A stretch of DNA of 64,000 nt from Pontibacter ruber (GCF_023630205.1 NZ_JALPRR010000002.1:1108899-1172898); one strand, 5' to 3'; positions 47,608-56,668 are shown, counted from the first letter of the stretch. Notes: generated from the letters alone by a model not told the origin. Made by a program: numbers and translations.

Positions 47608-48982
47608 ACTTTTCCAGCCTTCTGTATAACGCACCTCTCGACAAACCTAATTCTTTAGCTGCTTTGGATATATTGCCTTCGTGCTTTTGCAGGGCACGCT
47701 GCACGGCATCGCGTTCGATTTCATCCAGGCTGATCGCTTCGGCAGCGGAAGTTTGGGTTTCTGAAGGCGCTGATTCCTGCAGGAAGAAGAAATCATCCGG
47801 CTGCAGCTCCCGGTTATCGCTCATGATACAGGCACGCTCCAGTACATGCTGAAGTTCCCGCACGTTTCCAGGCCAGTTGTAGCGCCGTAATTTAGCCAAA
47901 GCTGCCTCTGAAAGGCGCTTGATCGGTTGCTTATACTTCTGCCCGTAAATCGCCAGAAAATGCTCCGCAAACAGCGGAATATCCTCCAGCCGCTCCCGTA
48001 GTGGCGGCAGGTGTATCTCTACTGTATTAATGCGATAGAGCAAGTCTTGGCGGAACTCGTGGCGCTGCACCATCTCTTTCAGTGGCATATTGGTAGCGCA
48101 GATCAGGCGTACATTTACCGGTATAGGTTTGTTCGTGCCCACCCGTATCACCTCGCGTCGCTGCAGCACGGTTAGTAGTTTGGCCTGCAGTGCCGGCGAC
48201 AGGTTGCCGATCTCATCCAGAAACAAAGTTCCTCCGTTTGCAGCTTCTATGCGGCCAATGCGGTCTTCTTTGGCGTCGGTAAAGGCGCCTTTCTTATGCC
48301 CAAATAACTCACTCTCGAAAAGTGTTTCGGTAATGGCACCCATGTCCACACTCACAAACACTTTATCGGCACGGGAGGAGCGCTGGTGTATGGTGCGGGC
48401 AATTACTTCCTTGCCTGTTCCGTTCTCTCCAAGCAAAAGGATATCGGCATCGGTTCTGGCTACTTTATCGATAATGGAGAACAGGTTGCGCATGGCCGGG
48501 CTTTTCCCCTCTATGATCGGCTGCTGCGTGCTGTTCAATTCGGCTGTAAGATTCTTATTTACTTCTTTTAACTGGTTTACCTCCTGGTACGAGCGGCGCA
48601 GTTTCGAAGCCGACGTGAGTGTTGCCAGCAATTTCTCGTTTTGCCAGGGTTTGAGCACGAAATCGGTCGCTCCTTCTTTAAGTGCCCGCACCGCCATCTC
48701 TACATCGCCATACGCAGTGATCATCACCACCACCGCCGACGGATCATACTTCAGGATTTCCTTTAACCAATAGAAACCTTCCTGCCCGCTGGTAATATCA
48801 TGGCTGAAATTCATATCCAGCAGAATGATGTCAAACTCGTTGTTGGATACCAGAAAAGGGATCTTCTTCGGGTTCTTCTCCATCACTACTTCAGTGGCAT
48901 ACTTGCGCAGCAGCATTTTGGCAGAAAACAACACATCTTCGTTGTCGTCGATTACCAGTATTCTTCCGAGGTTTTGTTCCAT
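47597..48982 (-). CDS. NtrC-family sigma-54-dependent response regulator
   Basis: 461 residues from ATG 48982. Receiver domain with the phosphoacceptor Asp in FDIILLDMNFS, AAA+ sigma-54 domain with Walker A GENGTGKEV and GAFTDAKEDRIGRIEAANGG (GAFTDA in place of the classical GAFTGA), Walker B GTLFLDEIG, and a C-terminal Fis-type HTH (GNISKAAKELGLSRGALYRR). It activates sigma-54 promoters from upstream sites. An in-frame ATG at 49009 is weaker. The palindrome at 49086 and the divergent ABC permease gene are its likely target. Confidence 0.94.
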   Translation of the reverse strand: MEQNLGRILVIDDNEDVLFSAKMLLRKYATEVVMEKNPKKIPFLVSNNEFDIILLDMNFSHDITSGQEGFYWLKEILKYDPSAVVVMITAYGDVEMAVRALKEGATDFVLKPWQNEKLLATLTSASKLRRSYQEVNQLKEVNKNLTAELNSTQQPIIEGKSPAMRNLFSIIDKVARTDADILLLGENGTGKEVIARTIHQRSSRADKVFVSVDMGAITETLFESELFGHKKGAFTDAKEDRIGRIEAANGGTLFLDEIGNLSPALQAKLLTVLQRREVIRVGTNKPIPVNVRLICATNMPLKEMVQRHEFRQDLLYRINTVEIHLPPLRERLEDIPLFAEHFLAIYGQKYKQPIKRLSEAALAKLRRYNWPGNVRELQHVLERACIMSDNRELQPDDFFFLQESAPSETQTSAAEAISLDEIERDAVQRALQKHEGNISKAAKELGLSRGALYRRLEKYAL

Positions 48983-49085
48983 GGCAGGGTAGCAATAAGT
49001 TTTTTGCACTGATACAAGTATAAAAGATTGTGCCAGGCTATTATACCCTAATTTACATCATTTTAGGATAAAATGTACTTTTAAC

Positions 49086-49122
49086 TGTTCACTCATGGAC
49101 AGTTAATGTCCACGAGTGAACA
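49086..49122. promoter_or_regulatory. 37-bp near-perfect palindrome, candidate NtrC-type enhancer site
   Basis: TGTTCACTCATGGACA (49086-49101) and TGTCCACGAGTGAACA (49107-49122) are complementary at 15 of 16 positions around a 5-bp centre. It lies between the divergent regulator and permease genes, 54 bp upstream of a sigma-54-like promoter element, a normal distance for a bacterial enhancer-binding site. Confidence 0.65.
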
Positions 49123-49175
49123 CAGCCGGCCTTCTCAAACTGCCAGGAAATGATCTGTACCTTGTTTTAGGCTAC

Positions 49176-49190
49176 TGGCACAGCAATTGG
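49176..49190 (+). promoter_or_regulatory. Near-consensus sigma-54 (-24/-12) promoter
   Basis: TGGCACAGCAATTGG resembles TGGCAC-N5-TTGC; the -24 half is exact and the -12 half has GG in place of GC. It precedes the ABC permease gene by about 170 bp. Given the adjacent NtrC-like regulator this is a good candidate but not proven. Confidence 0.45.
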
Positions 49191-49254
49191 CATTGGTTTA
49201 CTACAACAAGCTGCTCTGCGTGTTGGCAGTATACTTTCTAAAAAACTAAAAACT

Positions 49255-49341
49255 ATGAAAATATTCATCACCAATAACCGGCAACCAGAGAAAAAGTACC
49301 TGACCGAGACCGTTAAAACAATTGCCTTTATTTCGCTATAG
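49255..49341 (+). CDS. Possible 28-residue leader peptide
   Basis: A short frame, MKIFITNNRQPEKKYLTETV and eight more residues, ends 22 bp before the ABC permease start. It lies after the sigma-54-like promoter, so it would be part of the same transcript. No domain is seen and chance is possible. Confidence 0.2.
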   Translation: MKIFITNNRQPEKKYLTETVKTIAFISL

Positions 49342-49363
49342 TTATACTTAAGTCTGATATACC

Positions 49364-51784
49364 ATGCTCAAGATCTATTTCCTTACTGCCTTTAGATCGC
49401 TGTTACGCAACAATAGCTACAGCATCCTGAATATAGCCGGCCTATCGCTGGGGATCACCTGCAGCATTCTGCTTTTCCTGGTAATAAAGTATGAATTGAG
49501 TTACGATACCTTTCACGCGAAATCAGACAGAATTTACCGGATTAATGTCGACTCAAACTATGGCGATGGGGTATTCCAATCCTCTGCTATTCACTTTCCG
49601 GCTACAAAAATCCTGCGAAGCAACAATCCGGGATTTGAAAATATTACACAGATGTATGGTGAGGAAGGCGGCCAGATCACTGTACCTGCCAAAGGCAACG
49701 AGGCTCCTAAACATTTTAGGGAAGAAGGAGGCGTAGGTTTCGTAGAACCCGAGTTATTCGATATTTTCAGCTTCGATACCGGCGGCAAAGATCTGAGGCC
49801 ATACCTGCGCGAACCAAACAACATTATCCTGACCGAGACCATGGCCGGAAAATACTTCCCGGGTGAAAATGCCGAAGGGAAAGTAGTAAAGTTCAACAAC
49901 AGGTTAATGCTGAAGGTCGCTGCTGTTATACCTGATTTTCCTACCAATACCGACTTTCCTTTTGTTTTTCTTATCTCCTACCCTACCTTAAAAAGTTATA
50001 GCTCTTATGACCTGAACACCTGGAACGCGCTGGTAAGCAACCATAATGGCTATGTTCTTCTGCAGGAAAACACCGATGCAAAAACAATAGCAGCAAGTAT
50101 AAACGCTACGTTGAGGAAAAGCATGCCCGACAGGAGGAGAACAAATGAAGTATTTGTGTTGCAACCGTTAAATGATCTGCACTTTAACGCCGCCTACGGA
50201 AATTATTCCCAACGCACCGTATCCAAAGAAGTGATCTGGGCAATGGCACTGGTTGGTTTATTCCTGGTGATTACAGCCTGCATTAACTTTATAAACCTAG
50301 CTACAGCGCAGGCTGCAAAAAGATCGAAAGAAGTAGGTATAAGAAAGGTTTTGGGCAGCAACTACTGGCAGCTAATACTTCAGTTTCTTGGCGAAACGTT
50401 CCTGATCACACTGCTGGCTACTTTCATATCTGTTATACTTACAGAATTGGCTTTACCATACCTGAACCAGCTTCTGGAACTAAAATTAGAATTCAGTGTA
50501 ATAGATGACCAGGTTTTACTGTTGTTCCTCGTAGTTCAGGTGCTGTTGGTAACGTTATTTGCAGGTCTTTATCCTGCCTTTGTACTCTCCAGTTTCCAGC
50601 CCATTGCAGCCCTCCGGAGCAGGATGTCCAGCCAGAAAATGGCAGGCTTATCGTTGCGCCGGACCCTGGTAGTGGTACAGTTTACTATTTGCCAGGTACT
50701 TATTATCTGCACACTTGTAGTTAACGAACAATTGGACTACCTCCGGAACAAGGATTTAGGTTTTGACAAGGAAGCTGTCGTAACCTCTTTTCTGCCACAA
50801 GGCCAGGCCCTGAAACTGAAAGCGCTGCGGCAGGAAATGCTGAACAATTCTGCTATAAAAAATGTAACGTACGGCATTGCTCCACCTGCAGGTAACATTA
50901 CCAGCCTCACCAATTTTGGATTTAACAATTCAAAAGAAGACGTTCCGTTTCAGGCTAACTTGAAGTTCGTTGACGAGAACTACCTGGATGTGTTCGATCT
51001 GAAACTAATTGCGGGCAGAAAGTTCAGGGATAACGAAAATGAAAATGACTCTACCTTACGCGTATTAATAAACGAGACCATGCGCCGCAAGCTCAATCTC
51101 AAATCACCGGAAGACGCTGTGGGTAAAAGTATAACTTTGAGCGGAGGTACTACAAAAGGCATCATTGTTGGAGTTATTGAAGATTTCCATCAGGCTTCCT
51201 TACGTGACCCGATCGATCCGATGCTGCTTATTGCACAACCTGCAAGTTACCTTTTCGTGATGACAAAGATCAACCTGAGCCAGAGCGCAGATGCCCTCCA
51301 ACATTTGGAGAAAGTATGGTATAAAGCCTACCCGGATGATGTCTTCAACTATGAGTTTCTGGATGACACCATTGCACAATTCTACCGCGATGAACAACGA
51401 CAGAGCACGCTATTCAAGGTTTTTGCTTGTATCGCCATCTTTATAGGTTGCCTGGGCTTGTATGGGCTGGTTGCCTTTATGGCTGCACAGCGGACCAAGG
51501 AAGTAGGTATCCGAAAAGTAATGGGGGCCTCTATCTTTAACATCACGGTGCTCTTCTCAAAAGAATTCGTGAAACTGGTGGTGATTGCTTTTATACTGTC
51601 TGCTCCGATCGCCTATTACCTCATGAGCCTATGGCTACAGGACTTTACGTACCGTATCAGCATTGGCTACTGGGCTTTTATACTTGCTGGTTCTGCTACG
51701 CTGCTGATCGCATTGATAACGATGAGCTACCAGGCCATACAGGCAGCGCGTGCCAATCCTGTATTATCGCTCAAGAGCGAATAA
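49364..51784 (+). CDS. FtsX/MacB-type ABC transporter permease
   Basis: 806 residues. Two related halves, each with a MacB-type periplasmic domain and FtsX-like helices. Motifs: LLRNNSYSILNIAGLSLGIT at the start, KRSKEVGIRKVLGSNYWQLI in the middle and TKEVGIRKVMGASIFNITVL near the end. No ATPase gene adjoins it, so it needs a partner elsewhere. In Bacteroidota such permeases belong to macrolide- or lipoprotein-type export. The upstream sigma-54-like region suggests control by the divergent NtrY/NtrC pair. Confidence 0.92.
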   Translation: MLKIYFLTAFRSLLRNNSYSILNIAGLSLGITCSILLFLVIKYELSYDTFHAKSDRIYRINVDSNYGDGVFQSSAIHFPATKILRSNNPGFENITQMYGEEGGQITVPAKGNEAPKHFREEGGVGFVEPELFDIFSFDTGGKDLRPYLREPNNIILTETMAGKYFPGENAEGKVVKFNNRLMLKVAAVIPDFPTNTDFPFVFLISYPTLKSYSSYDLNTWNALVSNHNGYVLLQENTDAKTIAASINATLRKSMPDRRRTNEVFVLQPLNDLHFNAAYGNYSQRTVSKEVIWAMALVGLFLVITACINFINLATAQAAKRSKEVGIRKVLGSNYWQLILQFLGETFLITLLATFISVILTELALPYLNQLLELKLEFSVIDDQVLLLFLVVQVLLVTLFAGLYPAFVLSSFQPIAALRSRMSSQKMAGLSLRRTLVVVQFTICQVLIICTLVVNEQLDYLRNKDLGFDKEAVVTSFLPQGQALKLKALRQEMLNNSAIKNVTYGIAPPAGNITSLTNFGFNNSKEDVPFQANLKFVDENYLDVFDLKLIAGRKFRDNENENDSTLRVLINETMRRKLNLKSPEDAVGKSITLSGGTTKGIIVGVIEDFHQASLRDPIDPMLLIAQPASYLFVMTKINLSQSADALQHLEKVWYKAYPDDVFNYEFLDDTIAQFYRDEQRQSTLFKVFACIAIFIGCLGLYGLVAFMAAQRTKEVGIRKVMGASIFNITVLFSKEFVKLVVIAFILSAPIAYYLMSLWLQDFTYRISIGYWAFILAGSATLLIALITMSYQAIQAARANPVLSLKSE

Positions 51785-51844
51785 AGCCAGAAAAACTTTG
51801 TCTGCCCAATGTTCGGAAACTAGTCAGACAAAGTTTTTCTGGCT
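51785..51844 (+). terminator. Perfect 20-bp inverted repeat after the ABC permease
   Basis: AGCCAGAAAAACTTTGTCTG (51785-51804) is exactly complementary to CAGACAAAGTTTTTCTGGCT (51825-51844), with a 20-nt loop. It starts at the stop codon. The stem is much longer than a normal terminator, but the position suggests one. Confidence 0.7.
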
Positions 51845-51892
51845 GAAAATGAAGCACATCAACCATGATGCCGGATTTTTTCTATCGCACGT

Positions 51893-51923
51893 TTTGCAGA
51901 TAAGAAAACAGCCCCTATATTTG
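51893..51923 (+). promoter_or_regulatory. tRNA-Glu promoter (TTTG-N19-TATATTTG)
   Basis: TTTG at 51893-51896 and TATATTTG at 51916-51923 with exactly 19 bp between them. This is a textbook Bacteroidota sigma-A-type promoter, 20 bp before the tRNA. Confidence 0.85.
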
Positions 51924-51943
51924 CATCACCAAATCAGTAGCAC

Positions 51944-52015
51944 GGTCCGTTCGTCTAGGGGTTAGGACTTCAGATTTTCATTCTGGCAACAGGGGTTCGA
52001 TTCCCCTACGGACTA
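51944..52015 (+). tRNA. tRNA-Glu (anticodon TTC)
   Basis: 72 nt. Acceptor arm GGTCCGT / ACGGACT (first pair G-U), D-arm with GTCTAGGGGTTAGGAC, anticodon stem TCAGA / TCTGG around loop TTTTCAT, and T-arm AGGGGTTCGATTCCCCT. The discriminator base is A and no CCA is encoded. A perfect promoter and a terminator frame the gene. Confidence 0.97.
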
Positions 52016-52066
52016 CTAAAATCAAAAAAGCCGCTTCATATCAAATGGAGCGGCTTTTTTGGTTCG
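52010..52066 (+). repeat. tRNA-Glu 3' end plus terminator (parent of the 62.7-kb copy)
   Basis: 57 bp from the tRNA 3' end (GGACTA) through the terminator to GGTTCG. It aligns without gaps to 62725-62781 with 7 mismatches by hand count, four of the seven being T or A for C. Confidence 0.75.
52024..52060 (+). terminator. Terminator of tRNA-Glu
   Basis: A perfect 12-bp stem (AAAAAAGCCGCT / AGCGGCTTTTTT) with a 13-nt loop and T-tail, 8 bp after the tRNA. Confidence 0.92.
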
Positions 52067-52162
52067 TGTGGTGAGAATAAGGTCTTAGGTTCCTTTTGCT
52101 TTACTCGGGCCACTCTCAAAGTTTTTATTTTACAGGAGGAGTTAAATCAGGATTAAAAGCTT

Positions 52163-53119
52163 TTAGAGCAATGTATTCTTTACATACCCATAGCTTTGGG
52201 TTATGCTTTGGAAAGGATCCATGGATGCGGCAAAGTTCTCCTGTTCTACAAAAATGCGTTTCACACCGGAAAGACCGGCCTGACTGAAAATTTGTTTATA
52301 GTCTATACTTCCGCTGCCAATCTCTGTGTTCAGGTTTGGTGAGTTCTTGTCCATGTCTTTCACATGCCACATCACAAAACGGCCAGGGTGCTGCTTAAAG
52401 TAAGCGACCGGATCCTGCCCCCCCCTCACAAACCAGTAAAGATCGGCTTCCATACTTACCAGCGATGGATCGGTTTCTTTGAGCAGAATGTCATAACCCG
52501 TCGTGTCGCCGAACTTCTTGAATTCGAAATCATGGTTGTGGTAAGCCAGCTGTAGATTGGCTTGCTTACACAGTTCCCCTGCCTTGTTGAGCTTTTCTGC
52601 TATCGCTTTGTACGCATCGGCACTGCCCCGTACTTCTTCCCCCAGGTAAGGCACCGTAATGTAGGTTTGTCCTACTATCTTACCCGCATCGATGATAGTT
52701 TTTACCTGATCGGTATTGCCCGTTGCTATGTACTGGCCAAAATCGTAATGCCCGCTGCTGGAGATGAGTTTGTTGGACTGCAGCAGTTCCTTGAGTGCCT
52801 TTGGATCCAGCCCCCAATAGCCGCCATCTTTGGAGTAGCCATACGTTTCCACATCCTGGTAACCGGCCTGCGCTACCCTTACAATAACACCCTTTACATC
52901 TTTTGGCAGCAGCTCGCGCAAAGTATACAACTGTATACCCACCTGGCTCAAATTCGTGGAGGCTGCAGTATCGGCAGTGTCTGTAGTTGCTGCTGCATCT
53001 GTAGTGCTTTTCTCTTCTGCGGTCTGCTCCTGTGAGTTACAGGATACCAGGGAGGGAGCAATCACAAAGCCGGCTGATAAAAGGCCAAGTTGTTGCAGGA
53101 AGGAACGTCTTTTGTTCAT
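52163..53119 (-). CDS. Exported sugar phosphate isomerase/epimerase-family TIM barrel
   Basis: 318 residues. A Tat-like leader (MNKRRSFLQQLGLLSAGF) ends in a lipobox (SLVSC), so the protein may be an exported lipoprotein. The AP_endonuc_2 TIM barrel shows LQLAYHNHDFEFK, a metal-binding segment, and MWHVKDMDKNSPN. These proteins isomerise or cleave keto-sugars. It is the most downstream gene of the sugar-oxidation operon. The particular reaction is unknown. Confidence 0.85.
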   Translation of the reverse strand: MNKRRSFLQQLGLLSAGFVIAPSLVSCNSQEQTAEEKSTTDAAATTDTADTAASTNLSQVGIQLYTLRELLPKDVKGVIVRVAQAGYQDVETYGYSKDGGYWGLDPKALKELLQSNKLISSSGHYDFGQYIATGNTDQVKTIIDAGKIVGQTYITVPYLGEEVRGSADAYKAIAEKLNKAGELCKQANLQLAYHNHDFEFKKFGDTTGYDILLKETDPSLVSMEADLYWFVRGGQDPVAYFKQHPGRFVMWHVKDMDKNSPNLNTEIGSGSIDYKQIFSQAGLSGVKRIFVEQENFAASMDPFQSITQSYGYVKNTLL

Positions 53120-53165
53120 AGATCTATCTCATTTAGAAGTATAAATTTGATACTGTAAGTGTGCA

Positions 53166-54056
53166 TTACACATCACAGATCTGGATGGCTTTTGTGAGTG
53201 ATGCCAGCTTGTCTTCGTTTTTAGGAATAAACTCCTGTGACACATAGCCTTTGAAACCGGTGTCTTTTATAGCCCGCATAATAGCAGGATAGTATAGTTC
53301 CTGCTTTTCGTCTATTTCGTTGCGGCCCGGTACACCGGCTGTGTGGTAATGGGCAATGTACTGGTGGTTGTCTTTTATAGTTCTGATCACATCACCTTCA
53401 TCGATCTGCATGTGGTAAATGTCGTAGAGCAGCTTGAAGTTTTCGGAGCCAATTAGTTTTGCCAGCTCCACTCCCCAGGCAGTTTTATCGCATTGGTAGT
53501 CTTTGTGGTCGATCTTGCTGTTAAGTAGTTCCATTACCAGTACCACCTTATACTTTTCAGCAAGAGGCATCATCTTTTTCAATCCTTCTGCCGCATTCTT
53601 TAGCCCTGTCTCATCATCGAGGCCATTGCGGTTGCCACTAAAACAGATCAGGTTATTGTAGCCAGCCTTCGCCACGAGCGGGATCATCTCTGAGTAGTTC
53701 TTGATGAGCGTGGCGTGATACTGTTTGTTGTTCCAGCCTTCTGTCAGGCTTATCTCTGCACCGTTGCACATTGTCGAATGCAGGCCATACTTCTGCAGCG
53801 TGGGCCAGTCTTTCGGTCCCACTAGGTCGATGCCTTTTATACCCATTCCTTTCGCCGCCCTGCAAAGCTCATCCACCGACAGATCGTTAAAGCACCAGCG
53901 GCAAACAGCGTGGTTGATGTTGCCTTTTAATCGCGTTAAAACTTCTGATTCCTGCGCACATGCTGTTAAGGAAGGTAGCAGACCGCCAGCTGTCAGAGCG
54001 GCTGTTCCGGCAACTATACTTTTGAGCGCGTTTCTTCTTTGATCCCCGAACGACAT
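53166..54056 (-). CDS. Exported hydroxypyruvate isomerase-like TIM barrel
   Basis: 296 residues. A Tat-type leader (SFGDQRRNALKSIVAGTAAL) with a possible lipobox (SLTAC). The barrel carries the metal ligands in VLVMELLNSKIDHKDY, LLYDIYHMQIDEG and HYHTAGVPGRNEID, close to the Hyi family. Its exact substrate cannot be read; context suggests a product of 3-keto-sugar breakdown. It lies 16 bp after the MFS gene. Confidence 0.87.
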   Translation of the reverse strand: MSFGDQRRNALKSIVAGTAALTAGGLLPSLTACAQESEVLTRLKGNINHAVCRWCFNDLSVDELCRAAKGMGIKGIDLVGPKDWPTLQKYGLHSTMCNGAEISLTEGWNNKQYHATLIKNYSEMIPLVAKAGYNNLICFSGNRNGLDDETGLKNAAEGLKKMMPLAEKYKVVLVMELLNSKIDHKDYQCDKTAWGVELAKLIGSENFKLLYDIYHMQIDEGDVIRTIKDNHQYIAHYHTAGVPGRNEIDEKQELYYPAIMRAIKDTGFKGYVSQEFIPKNEDKLASLTKAIQICDV

Positions 54057-54072
54057 AATTTATACTTTGAGT

Positions 54073-55329
54073 TTAAGGCAAACTTGTAATGGCAGCGTTT
54101 TTGTCGTGTTCCTGGGCAAGGGGCGATATTGCAGGCTGGTTGTTTCTATCTTTGAACAGAAGTATAAACAGCAGCAATACTGCTCCGGCAATGGCAGCTG
54201 GAATCAGCCAGATTGTTGTCCAGGCATGGCCTTCCGGCGTCTGGTAAGCATCCACGATTACTCCTGATAACATAGAGCCGATCAGCATGCCCACTCCGTA
54301 GGTAGCCAACGTAATCAAGCCTTGCGCCGAGCTTTTAAACCGTTCACCTGCCAGGTTATCGGTATAGATTTGGCCTGTTACAAAAAAGAAGTCGTAGCAG
54401 ATGCCGTGCAGCACAATGCCGCCGATCAACATCCAGTAGCCTGAATCGACATTTCCATAAGCAAACAAGACATAACGTAGTACCCACGCCAGCATACCAA
54501 TGGCCAGCATTTTCTTCACACCCAGGCGCACAAAAAAGAGCGGCATCAGCACCATAAACAACAGCTCTGAAATCTGGCCCAGCGACTGCTTACCGGCAGC
54601 AGACTCCATCCCGATCTCGTTCAGGAATGGATTGGTAAAGCCATAATAAAATGAAAGCGGTACGCAAATAGCCACCGACGAGAGGAAAAACAACAGGTAA
54701 GAACGGTTCTTTAAAATACCGATTGCATCCAGGCCCATCAGATCGGCCAGCGATGTTTTCTCCCCTTTTTTAACAGGTGGCGTAGAAGGCAACGTAAAGC
54801 TGAACAAACCAAGTATAAGCGAAGCAGCAGCGGCCATTTTGAACGTCATCCCAAGTTCTCCGTTCTGCTCCCAGTTCAGCCAACCAATCGTTACTCCAGC
54901 AACTACCCAACCTAGGGTACCCAACACCCTGATAGGCGGAAACTCTCTGCTCGGGTTCTGCATCTGCCGGAAAGAAATTGAATTGACCAGCGCCAGCGTA
55001 GGCATGTAAATGATCATGTACACGAGGATGTAGGGATAGAAGCTGTCGAAATCTGTTACCACAGACGCCTGCCACAATAACACCGCACCAATCAGATGCA
55101 GAATGCCCAGGATGCGCTGCGCCGGGAAAAACTTATCGGCAATCAGACCAACTATAAATGGTGCCGCAATAGCCCCGATAGACTGTGTCAGGAAAGCCAT
55201 GCCTACCTGTGTGGCAGAAGTCTCTAGGTTCGATAAAAGGTAAGTACCTAAGGTAACAAACCAAGCGCCCCAGATAAAGAACTCCAGGAACATCATGATA
55301 GACAGTTTGATGCGGGTTAATGAATTCAT
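54073..55329 (-). CDS. MFS transporter of the nucleoside/H+ symporter (NupG-like) type
   Basis: 418 residues from ATG 55329; an upstream ATG at 55407 would add 26 residues lacking hydrophobic segments and overlap the DUF1080 gene, so it is rejected. Twelve helices begin with LSIMMFLEFFIWGAWFVTLG, the typical NHS-family start, and include GICYDFFFVTGQIYTD. In Bacteroidota such permeases are frequent in sugar or nucleoside catabolic operons. It probably imports the oxidised sugar. Confidence 0.87.
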   Translation of the reverse strand: MNSLTRIKLSIMMFLEFFIWGAWFVTLGTYLLSNLETSATQVGMAFLTQSIGAIAAPFIVGLIADKFFPAQRILGILHLIGAVLLWQASVVTDFDSFYPYILVYMIIYMPTLALVNSISFRQMQNPSREFPPIRVLGTLGWVVAGVTIGWLNWEQNGELGMTFKMAAAASLILGLFSFTLPSTPPVKKGEKTSLADLMGLDAIGILKNRSYLLFFLSSVAICVPLSFYYGFTNPFLNEIGMESAAGKQSLGQISELLFMVLMPLFFVRLGVKKMLAIGMLAWVLRYVLFAYGNVDSGYWMLIGGIVLHGICYDFFFVTGQIYTDNLAGERFKSSAQGLITLATYGVGMLIGSMLSGVIVDAYQTPEGHAWTTIWLIPAAIAGAVLLLFILLFKDRNNQPAISPLAQEHDKNAAITSLP

Positions 55330-55366
55330 GGCGATGGCGTTTGATGGATGGGATGAACAAAAGAGA

Positions 55367-56158
55367 TTAGTTGGCGTCGGTTTTTGCAGCGTCGGAAGCA
55401 GCTTCATCCAATCGTTTGATCCGGATGTTGCGGTACCACACGTTATCGCCGTGGTCCTGCAGCGCTATTCTGCCTGATTTAAAGGTACCGAAACCCGGCA
55501 TGTCTTTAAACTTGCTGCCCGCGATCAGGGCCTTCCAGTTATCATCCCACATCGTGGTGCTGACAACCTTAGTGCCGTTCAGATAAAACTCTAACGCGCC
55601 ATTGTTGCTGATGATCTCTGCGTGGTTCCACTCTCCAGCCGGTTTTACTGTTTCGGGGCTGCTTGTGATCAAGTCGTACAAGTCACCGGCGCGATGCTTT
55701 ACAATCTTTGCGTCCGGATGTCCGGCATTGTCGAGCACCTGCATTTCGGGAGCGGTTTGCCAGGCATACTCATACTTGGCAGGGTCTTCCTGCACATAAA
55801 ACATGATGCCGCTGTTTCCATTCGGGGCCACTTTCCAGTCCAGCTTCAGGTGGAAGTCTTCGAAGGTCTGGTCCGTTACGATATCGCCGCCTTCGCTGGT
55901 CTGCCAGTCTTTTTTGTTCGAAGCGTCCAGGTGCAGCGTTCCATCCTGTACTTTCCAGGCTTTGCCGATGCTGTCTTTCCCGTAGGTGTGCCAACCCTTA
56001 GTTGTTTTACCGTCAAACAAATTTTCCCAGCCTTCTTCCTCGCTTGCTGTTGCAGCATTTGCGGTTGCAGATTCTGAGGTTTCTTTTGTTTCTGAATGGT
56101 TAGATTGGCAGGCCAGCAGCGTAGCCAGCGAAGTGTACACAAGAAGGTTTCGCAGCAT
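55367..56158 (-). CDS. DUF1080 family hydrolase (3-keto-disaccharide hydrolase-like)
   Basis: 263 residues from ATG 56158. Lipoprotein signal (SLATLLAC). The LamG/concanavalin-like DUF1080 domain begins with GWENLFDGKTTKGWHTYGKD and contains FHLKLDWKVAPNGNSGIMFY and YAWQTAPEMQVLDNAGHPDA. Characterised members split the glycosidic bond of 3-keto-glycosides by elimination or hydrolysis. It lies 4 bp from the cytochrome gene, in the same unit as the GMC dehydrogenase. Confidence 0.9.
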   Translation of the reverse strand: MLRNLLVYTSLATLLACQSNHSETKETSESATANAATASEEEGWENLFDGKTTKGWHTYGKDSIGKAWKVQDGTLHLDASNKKDWQTSEGGDIVTDQTFEDFHLKLDWKVAPNGNSGIMFYVQEDPAKYEYAWQTAPEMQVLDNAGHPDAKIVKHRAGDLYDLITSSPETVKPAGEWNHAEIISNNGALEFYLNGTKVVSTTMWDDNWKALIAGSKFKDMPGFGTFKSGRIALQDHGDNVWYRNIRIKRLDEAASDAAKTDAN

Positions 56159-56162
56159 AGTT

Positions 56163-56642
56163 TTAGTTGTTGAGGGATAAAATATACTTAGCCATTGCCT
56201 GGGCATTTTGCTCCGGCATGTCCGGATGGGGAGTCATAGGCACTTCGCCCCAAACCCCTTTACCCCCTTTTATGATCTTTTCTGACAGGTAGTTTACATT
56301 CTTGTCGTTAAACGCATACTTCTGCGCTACTTCTTTGTAGGAAGGACCTACTAACTTTTTATCAACCTGGTGGCAGGCCAGGCAGTCGGACTGCGCGATG
56401 AGCTTTTCTCCCTCTGCAAAGGTGTCGGAAGTGGCAGGCTCTACGCTTCGGTCGGTGCCAATGTTGGTGATGTTGGTATCTACTTCCGATTGCCGGAGAC
56501 TGGCATTCAGATCAGCGGCATCCGCAGAGTCGCTTTCAGGGCTTTCATAGTATTTTTCATCACCTTCAGCCTGGGAATTATTGCTGTTGTTACACGCCGC
56601 CAATAAGGCAACGCAGCTAAGAAGTATAAATGTTTTTTTCAT
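56163..56642 (-). CDS. c-type cytochrome lipoprotein
   Basis: 159 residues. Lipobox LLAAC (Cys17). Acidic linker (about 20-75), then a single haem site CLACH (87-91) and a possible axial methionine near PMTPHPDMPE (Met136 or Met142). It probably accepts electrons from the GMC dehydrogenase and passes them to the respiratory chain at the periplasmic face. Start chosen at 56642; an ATG at 56690 would overlap the Gfo/Idh gene and lacks a signal peptide. Confidence 0.9.
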   Translation of the reverse strand: MKKTFILLSCVALLAACNNSNNSQAEGDEKYYESPESDSADAADLNASLRQSEVDTNITNIGTDRSVEPATSDTFAEGEKLIAQSDCLACHQVDKKLVGPSYKEVAQKYAFNDKNVNYLSEKIIKGGKGVWGEVPMTPHPDMPEQNAQAMAKYILSLNN

Positions 56643-56668
56643 ATAGTCAATGTATGTGTGGCTATACT

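Noticed and set aside
54073..55407. Longer MFS frame starting at 55407
   Set aside because: The extra 26 residues are hydrophilic, overlap the DUF1080 gene, and the conserved first helix starts directly after ATG 55329.
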